Assembly (NCBI GenBank): GCA_963755495.1
Contig: CAVWJS010000011.1
Coordinates: forward strand, 218,970 to 282,969
Reading direction: 5' to 3'
Source of the DNA: Bog-473 sp963755495
GTDB lineage: Bacteria > Actinomycetota > Acidimicrobiia > Acidimicrobiales > RAAP-2
DNA length: 64,000 nucleotides
Part shown: positions 58,840 to 64,000 of the stretch, piece by piece
Layout: every line of letters starts with the position of its first letter
Position numbering within the stretch: position 1 is the stretch's first letter
Notes under the pieces: generated by a model
The model's input: only the letters and a program-made list of their open reading frames with translations
The model's database searches: none
What the model was told of the DNA's origin: nothing
Translations under genes and position numbers: made by a program

Positions 58840-58867
58840 GGGGCGGAGGCCTCCTTTCGCTCGGTGG

Positions 58868-61588
58868 CTACAGGTCGGGGGTGTCGTCGAGGGTCTGCTC
58901 GATCCCTGTCCGACACACGTCGTCTTCTTCGGGACTGGCGATGGCGGTGAAGGCCACCCGGTCGACCCCGGCGGCCAGTAGGCCCTGGCCTCGAGCGGCG
59001 CCGAGCAGGTACGCCCGCTCACCGGCGGAGAGCCCGAACGCGTCGGCCAGAGTGTCGATCGATTGGGGCGCTTGGCGGAGAAGGATCTGGGTGGCGGCAT
59101 TGGCGACAACGGCTTGGCCGAGGGACGAGCCCAACAGGTCGCCGGCGTCTTGGGTGACCACAGTGAGCCCGGCCCAGTGCTTGCGGGCTGACTTGGCCAT
59201 GCGAAAGAGGAACTCGGCGCCGGACGGCTCGGACATGAGCAGCCAGGCCTCGTCGACGATTACCAGCCGGCGCTTGCGGTTCGCGGGGTCGGACACGCGT
59301 CGCCAGACGGCGTCGAGGGTGAGCAGAGTCCCGGCTGCCTTCAGCTCATCGGGCAGGTCACGCAGCGAGAAGACGATGAGGTGGCCATCGGGGCGGGTGG
59401 TGGTCGGCCCGTCAAACAGCCCCCGGTGGGTGCCAGTGGTGAAGGGCGCGAGCCGGGCGGCCAACATCCGGGCCGCGGGATCCTCATCTGCTTCCAGCGC
59501 GGCGGCGAGGTCGCGGAGCAGCGGTGCGGGCCGGGCGTGGCTGCGCGGGTCGGCGGTGATCCCGACCGACTCGTAGGCGGCGACGATGCCCCGGTCCAAC
59601 GCCGCGGTGGCGGCCGGGTCGGGCTTGGCGCCGAGTAGTACGGCGACGAGGGTGTGGACGAACAGGGCCCGTCGGGTGAGGGCGTCGGGGCCGGGTGCGA
59701 GGTCGAAGGGGTTGACCCGAACGCCGGGGGAGCCGAGGTGGACGTAGGCGCCGCCGACCGTCTCGGCTAGGCGACGGTACTCGTCCTCGGGGTCGACAAT
59801 CGCGATCTCGATCCCCGCGTACAAGGACCGCAGCGCTTCGAGCTTGGCCAAGTAGGACTTGCCCGCACCGGAGCGGGCGAGGATGACCGAGTTGTGGTTG
59901 TCCTGGGCGAAGCGGTCCCACAGCACCAATCCGGATCCGTTGGTGGTGGTGCCGTAGAGGATGCCTTGGGTGGCCGACAGCTCGGCGGAGGCGAACGGGA
60001 AGCTGGCCGCGAGAGCGTCGGTGTCGAAGCTGCGGCGCTGGGCCAGCGCGTCGACCGCCACCGGCAGGGTGGACGTCCAGCCCTGCAGGGTGCGCCAAGT
60101 GGCGGGCTGAGCGTCGAGGAGCATCGACGAGCACACTGCGCGGACCCGGGCACACTCGGCCTCCAGCGCCTTCTCGCTGCGGGCGTGGACGGTGAGGTAG
60201 AGCCCGACGCGGAACAGCTTCTGCTCACCCCGGGCCAGCCCGGCGGCGAGGTCGCGGGCGTCCTCGGCGGCGACTTCGACGTCGGGGTCGCCCAGGCGTC
60301 CTTTGGCTGCGTCGGCCCGTCGCCCGGATTCAAGACGGGCGAGCTGGCGGCGGAGGCGCTCCGCGGCGATGTTGGCCGGGACGGGCTCGACGTGCACGGC
60401 CACGTCGAGGCGGCTGGGGTGAGCGGTGAGCGGTTCCAGCCAGCCCCGCGCCACCTCGCGTGGGTAGCCGGTGACGGCGAAGCTGGCGCACCAGCCGTCC
60501 CCGACTCGCAGGGCCCGGGGGCGGACCTCGATGGCATCGGGACCGAACGGCGACGCGGGCCGAGCGGCAGGTCGTGGAATGCGAGACAGCAGGCTGCTCA
60601 TCGAGAGGGTCCTTTTCTGTCCGGGGTGCCGGATCGGGCGGCGGGTAAGGGTGATGGGCTCCTCGGTGCCAGAGAGCGCAGTGCCGTCGAGTCCGACCGG
60701 TCGTAGCTCGCCGGCCGGGTCGAGAGCGCGAGCGAGGCATGTCGCCGCGTCGGGACCGCCGAGAGCGACGAGCGTGACCCCGGCCGCGCCGAGCGCGCGC
60801 GTGGCTTCGGCGGCACGACGGTGGAGTCGGGACGGGGCGTCGGTGCCTGAGGGTTGGCGGAGCACAACCAGGACCTCGCGGCGCAGCAGGTCTCGTCGGG
60901 CGCCGAGGTCGGCGAGGAAGGCGGCGTGGCCACGTGCCGCCGCCTCCAGGGCGAGGTGCGGGAGGGCGGGGGCGGCGTCGAGCAGCGCGTCGATGGACGG
61001 GGTGAGGTCGACCGGTTCTGCTCGGACGAGGATCTGGGCGGCCTGGTCGAGTGAGTTGAGCCAGCGGGCGAACCCGGCGACCAGTGCTTCCTGCTCGGCC
61101 GGTGTGCGCAGGCTGAAGGTGACCGCGCTGGCCCGGCAGATTATGGCCAGCCCGTCGACGCCGAGGTCGACGATCCCGTCGCCGCTGACACCCGCGAACG
61201 GCAGGCGCAGCATGCCCGGTGCCGATCCAGGCTGAGCGCCAAGGAAGGCCGGCGCGGATGGCACGCCGTCGGGGGCGGGCACGAGGCGGTGCGGGGCCCG
61301 GTGGTGGCGCCACGCGAAGCTCACCCACCGGTCGGCCGCTATGCCTTCGAACCGTCCGAGGGCCAGCATCGCGGCCGCAGACCCGACGGGGAGCGCGACG
61401 ACGGCAAACGCCACGGTGGGCACCAAATGGCGGGTGGCCGCGTACCCGGCCCACAGAACCACGGCGGCGACGCCGAGGATGGCGAGTTGGCGGGCGGTCA
61501 GGCCGGCCAGCAGCTTGTCGGGTCGCTCGACATCGGCGGGGATGCGCACCCGGCCCCGATCCCGATCGGTGTCGTGGCGGGGGGTCAC
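58868..61588 (-). CDS. VirB4/TraC-like ATPase fused to a PrgI-like N-terminus
   Basis: 906 residues. Residues 1-100 are PrgI-like (RIPADVERPDKLLAGLTARQ, two membrane segments). 100-330 resemble SCO6880-type accessory domains. From 330 (MSSLLSRIP) the sequence is VirB4-like, with Walker A ARSGAGKS at 571-578, DPEDEYRRLAETVGG and RLVIVDEAWLLMSEPSGAEF as Walker B. VirB4 powers type IV secretion. An AAAGGA before the ATG at 60601 could permit internal initiation, so this may be two genes joined by loss of a stop. The GTG at 61588 overlaps the upstream stop (GTGA). Confidence 0.9.
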   Translation of the reverse strand: MTPRHDTDRDRGRVRIPADVERPDKLLAGLTARQLAILGVAAVVLWAGYAATRHLVPTVAFAVVALPVGSAAAMLALGRFEGIAADRWVSFAWRHHRAPHRLVPAPDGVPSAPAFLGAQPGSAPGMLRLPFAGVSGDGIVDLGVDGLAIICRASAVTFSLRTPAEQEALVAGFARWLNSLDQAAQILVRAEPVDLTPSIDALLDAAPALPHLALEAAARGHAAFLADLGARRDLLRREVLVVLRQPSGTDAPSRLHRRAAEATRALGAAGVTLVALGGPDAATCLARALDPAGELRPVGLDGTALSGTEEPITLTRRPIRHPGQKRTLSMSSLLSRIPRPAARPASPFGPDAIEVRPRALRVGDGWCASFAVTGYPREVARGWLEPLTAHPSRLDVAVHVEPVPANIAAERLRRQLARLESGRRADAAKGRLGDPDVEVAAEDARDLAAGLARGEQKLFRVGLYLTVHARSEKALEAECARVRAVCSSMLLDAQPATWRTLQGWTSTLPVAVDALAQRRSFDTDALAASFPFASAELSATQGILYGTTTNGSGLVLWDRFAQDNHNSVILARSGAGKSYLAKLEALRSLYAGIEIAIVDPEDEYRRLAETVGGAYVHLGSPGVRVNPFDLAPGPDALTRRALFVHTLVAVLLGAKPDPAATAALDRGIVAAYESVGITADPRSHARPAPLLRDLAAALEADEDPAARMLAARLAPFTTGTHRGLFDGPTTTRPDGHLIVFSLRDLPDELKAAGTLLTLDAVWRRVSDPANRKRRLVIVDEAWLLMSEPSGAEFLFRMAKSARKHWAGLTVVTQDAGDLLGSSLGQAVVANAATQILLRQAPQSIDTLADAFGLSAGERAYLLGAARGQGLLAAGVDRVAFTAIASPEEDDVCRTGIEQTLDDTPDL

Positions 61589-62799
61589 AGACCAATCCCG
61601 GCGGCGAGGGCCTTGGCGCCCTTGTAAATGATGACGTCGCGCGCGACCCGGCTGACGCCGCCGTGGCCGCGCGAGCCGGAGAATACGAAGCGGCTGACCC
61701 AGCCGGGAATCTTGATCAGCACCCAGCACAAGGAGGCGGAGACGAGGAGGTCGACCAGTCCGCCGGTGGACGCGATCCCCAGGTTGGCCGGCCCGCCGGT
61801 GGCCAGGAATACCCGCAGCGCGGTGATGAGCACGAGGGATTGGGCGACCTGGACGGCGAGGACGCCGAAGAAGGCTCGCCACCACAGCTTGGCCAGCCCT
61901 TCGGTTTGGGGCAGGGCGTGGCAGACCAGGCAGATTGGTGCGGCGACCACGAGCAAGATCACGAGGGCGAGGCGGACGATGTAGGTGGCGAGCACGACGA
62001 TGGCGAGGGCGGCGACGACACCGCCGATGAGCACCACGAAGATGCCGCCGTCGGCCAGGGAGCCGAGAACCAGTTGGCGGAGCACGGTTGCAGCTTGGGA
62101 AGCGTCGACGCCTTGGCCCATGACCGCTTGGGAGAGCGAGTCGGCGGTCGAGATCACCAGACCGGCCAGGCTGAGGCTGGCGTTGACGGCGATGGCCGCG
62201 ATGACGATGCGAGGGAGGACATCTTTGATGGCGGTGCGGGTTTGGAGGGTCTCGTGTCCCATGACGATGGCCCCGCCGACAAGGACGAAGAGAACCAGGA
62301 AGGCATCAGCGATGCCTTCGGTCATGCGCCACAGCTCGCCGACCCTGCTCTGGGCGGTGACGTTGGGGGTGGCAAGGAGGGTGTGGCCGAGGAGGGTGAG
62401 GATCGGGTCGAGCGCGGCGGTGACGAGGTCGCGGAACCACGAGTCGATGGCGGCCTCGATGTGCCCGGTGATGTCGAACAGACCGGGGGACGGTTGGCTG
62501 CCGCCGCTCACCGAACCGCCACTTCCGGGGGTCGGCGTGGTGGGCGTTGTAGTGCCGCCGGGGCCGACCTGGATGCCTGGAGGTCCCTCGCCCGGGCTCG
62601 ACGGTGTCGTGGTCGTCGGCGTGGCGGTCTCCTCCGCTGTGAGCACGAATGCACCGACGCCCGTAGTGCCCGACGGGCGAGCCTGGGCCGTGGCGTGGTG
62701 TCCGCTGGCGCCGAGTGCCAATACCGCGACCAGGGCAAGGCCGGCGACGAAAAGGGACCGGCGTCGAGGCAGGGACCGGCGGAGCCAGGTCATCTTCAT
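61585..62799 (-). CDS. TrbL/VirB6-like polytopic conjugation protein
   Basis: 404 residues: a signal or anchor segment (SLFVAGLALVAVLALGASGH), a Pro/Thr/Gly-rich linker, then about seven membrane helices (GIADAFLVLFVLVGGAIVMG, LVILLVVAAPICLVCHALPQ, QSLVLITALRVFLATGGPAN). This is the layout of the channel subunit VirB6/TrbL in Gram-positive systems. The ATG at 62799 overlaps the pilin gene stop (ATGA), and the stop overlaps the VirB4 start. It is intact. Confidence 0.85.
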   Translation of the reverse strand: MKMTWLRRSLPRRRSLFVAGLALVAVLALGASGHHATAQARPSGTTGVGAFVLTAEETATPTTTTPSSPGEGPPGIQVGPGGTTTPTTPTPGSGGSVSGGSQPSPGLFDITGHIEAAIDSWFRDLVTAALDPILTLLGHTLLATPNVTAQSRVGELWRMTEGIADAFLVLFVLVGGAIVMGHETLQTRTAIKDVLPRIVIAAIAVNASLSLAGLVISTADSLSQAVMGQGVDASQAATVLRQLVLGSLADGGIFVVLIGGVVAALAIVVLATYIVRLALVILLVVAAPICLVCHALPQTEGLAKLWWRAFFGVLAVQVAQSLVLITALRVFLATGGPANLGIASTGGLVDLLVSASLCWVLIKIPGWVSRFVFSGSRGHGGVSRVARDVIIYKGAKALAAGIGL

Positions 62800-63206
62800 C
62801 CGCCCACGATCGAGGCCAGGATGGAGACCAGCAGCGGCGCCAGGATGGCGAGGGCGTAACCGATGGCGGCGGACTTGAGCGCGACCTTGGCTTTCTCCAC
62901 CTGACCGGGGTCGCCCCCGGCGGTCAGGTAGCGCAGCCCGCCGATGGTCAGGAACAGGGTGGCGACGCCGGCCAGGATCCCGACGATCCAGTTGCGCAGG
63001 TTGTCGATCACCCCGCTGAGGGTCGGGGCGCCGCCGCCAGCGGCGAAGGCCGGCGAGGCGACGACGACGAGCAGGATGGTACCGAGGGCTACGGCCACGG
63101 GCAGGCGGCGAAGCAGCTGTCGGTGCCGGTAAGCCTGCTGGTGGTTGGTGGGTGGGGTGGGGGTGGGATGTGTCGTGGCGTCCTCCTTGGTTCGGTCCCT
63201 GATCAC
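62796..63206 (-). CDS. VirB2/TrbC-like small membrane protein (pilin-like)
   Basis: 136 residues: a signal-like segment (LPVAVALGTILLVVVASPAF, AFA cleavage), then two membrane helices (IDNLRNWIVGILAGVATLFL, AIGYALAILAPLLVSILASI) separated by the loop AGGDPGQVEKAKVALKSA. This is the TrbC/VirB2 pattern. The GTG at 63206 is the best start, although AAGGAGG occurs further in without a good start codon after it. It is co-translated with the TrbL-like gene. Confidence 0.78.
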   Translation of the reverse strand: MIRDRTKEDATTHPTPTPPTNHQQAYRHRQLLRRLPVAVALGTILLVVVASPAFAAGGGAPTLSGVIDNLRNWIVGILAGVATLFLTIGGLRYLTAGGDPGQVEKAKVALKSAAIGYALAILAPLLVSILASIVGG

Positions 63207-63277
63207 TTGAGGCCAGAGCGCTCGGGGGTGGTGGGGGGGTCGTCCCGGCGGGGACGGGTGGGCCGGGGTGGGCACTC

Positions 63278-64000
63278 TCACCTCCTCGGTGGGTTCGAGC
63301 GACGCTTGCCCGATCGGCGGTCCATTGGCCGTTCCTGCCGGGGACGACCCCCGCTATAAGAACAAGGGGTTTCGGCCCTCTTTTGGACAAACTCGAACGG
63401 CTGATAATCGTCCCCGGTGACCCATTCGATGAGCTGTGACTCGGCCCGCAGGCGACGTTTGTGGCAGGCCCAGTAGCCGAGTCCGAGCCGCTCGGCGATC
63501 TCGGCCAGGTCGGTGTCGCCGATGCGGGTGGCGCTGATTAGCTCGGCGTCAGAGGCGCAGATCACTCCGGCCCGGACGGCTTTGGCCAGCACCAGGTCGG
63601 GGTGACCCCACGGCCGAGGGGGGGCGGCCGAGACCGGCTCTGATCCGGGGCGAGCCTGCTCGGCCAGCTCGGCGCGCAGTAGCCGGGTGGCGCCGATGCG
63701 GGCTAGCCAGCACAGGCCCGCGACGCCAGGCGGGGCCGGCCACGCTGGCAGCGGGCCACGGCCGCCAGGAACGCGGCGAGGGCCTCGGCCTCGATGTCGT
63801 CGGCCTTGGCCGGGCAGGCCTGCACGAGCGGCCAGACGGCCCGGCGCAGACCGGGGAGCAGCACTCCGGCCAAACCGACGGTCCAGCGCCCGCCGTCGGA
63901 TTGGGACCGGGCGACGAGTTCGTCGACGATGGCGTCGCGGACTTCGAACCGAGTGGAGGGGTGCAGGAGCCGGGCCTTCAGCTCGCCGAGGGGGACCAGC
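63278..64000 (-). CDS. HTH (sigma-70 region 4-like) protein of the element, runs off window
   Basis: At least 240 residues; the start is beyond the window. From the window edge: LVPLGELKARLLHPSTRFEV, RRAVWPLVQACPAKADDIEA, EALAAFLAAVARCQRG. An indel near 63740 shifts to LVLAKAVRAGVICASDAELI, SATRIGDTDLAEIAERLGLG and YWACHKRRLRAESQLIEWV, which is a sigma-70 region 4-like helix-turn-helix. Such proteins recur in actinobacterial conjugative elements next to the transfer operon and may regulate it. It is upstream of the pilin-like gene on the same strand, with a 71-base gap. Confidence 0.7.
   Translation of the reverse strand, partial: AGPPRRAEGPAPAPLHSVRSPRRHRRRTRRPVPIRRRALDRRFGRSAAPRSAPGRLAARAGLPGQGRRHRGRGPRRVPGGRGPLPAWPAPPGVAGLCWLARIGATRLLRAELAEQARPGSEPVSAAPPRPWGHPDLVLAKAVRAGVICASDAELISATRIGDTDLAEIAERLGLGYWACHKRRLRAESQLIEWVTGDDYQPFEFVQKRAETPCSYSGGRPRQERPMDRRSGKRRSNPPRR

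Noticed and set aside
61219..62859. 546-codon open frame on the plus strand opposite the VirB4 and TrbL-like genes
   Set aside because: Antisense shadow crossing two real genes; composition is Gly/Asp/Glu/Arg-rich without a recognisable fold.

Overview
This is a high-GC actinobacterial window. An Acidimicrobiia-like lineage is likely: it has WhiB regulators, a DivIVA-type protein, an actinobacterial succinate dehydrogenase membrane subunit, a DUF2342 zincin, an F420-type reductase and an Rv0958/Rv0959-like ATPase-VWA pair. That placement is an inference from gene content.

Positions 1-18725 read as ordinary chromosome: sdhC-sdhA with a divergent LysR regulator, an AAA+/VWA pair, two WhiB genes flanking a formiminotransferase-like gene, a DUF2342 zincin, a degenerate HtrA-like membrane protein, MreB, a HEAT-repeat protein, a YlbL-type Lon-like protease, a long DivIVA-like protein with a phage MuF-like C-terminus, UPF0182 and a small protein. 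Nearly every gene here except mreB is broken by single-base indels, yet conserved protein continues in the next frame. This looks like consensus error, not decay. I annotate these as single genes and mark the breaks.

An initiator tRNA (18779-18855) is the left end of a genomic island. A perfect 43-bp copy of its 3' part recurs at 29244-29286. The roughly 10.4 kb between carries a PadR-ABC-FtsX efflux operon, an HxlR regulator, DUF2182, two DUF899 proteins, an ArsR-SRPBCC operon divergent from an MFS-SRPBCC operon, and short repeats beside the tRNA. No integrase was recognised and the genes are free of frameshifts.

Positions 29287-41060 repeat the same families (SDR x2, SRPBCC x3, DUF899, MFS, HxlR), with an F420-type reductase, a 945-residue LuxR-type ATPase regulator, and a transposase remnant that has cut off the 5' end of one SDR. 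Positions 41226-52201 are a Tad-type pilus locus: lipoprotein, secreted protein, SAF/CpaB-like, CpaE-like, TadA, TadB, TadC, Flp-like pilin, TadE/G-like pseudopilins, a LysM-BTAD protein and a prepilin peptidase. Positions 52233-64000 run on the opposite strand: an AbiE-type toxin-antitoxin pair, a cell-wall hydrolase, a replication-relaxation protein, a TraG/TraD-like coupling ATPase, a PrgI-VirB4 ATPase, a TrbL-like membrane protein, a VirB2-like pilin and an HTH protein cut by the window end. Together the right part looks like a conjugative element carrying its own Tad pilus, possibly stacked next to the tRNA-fMet island.
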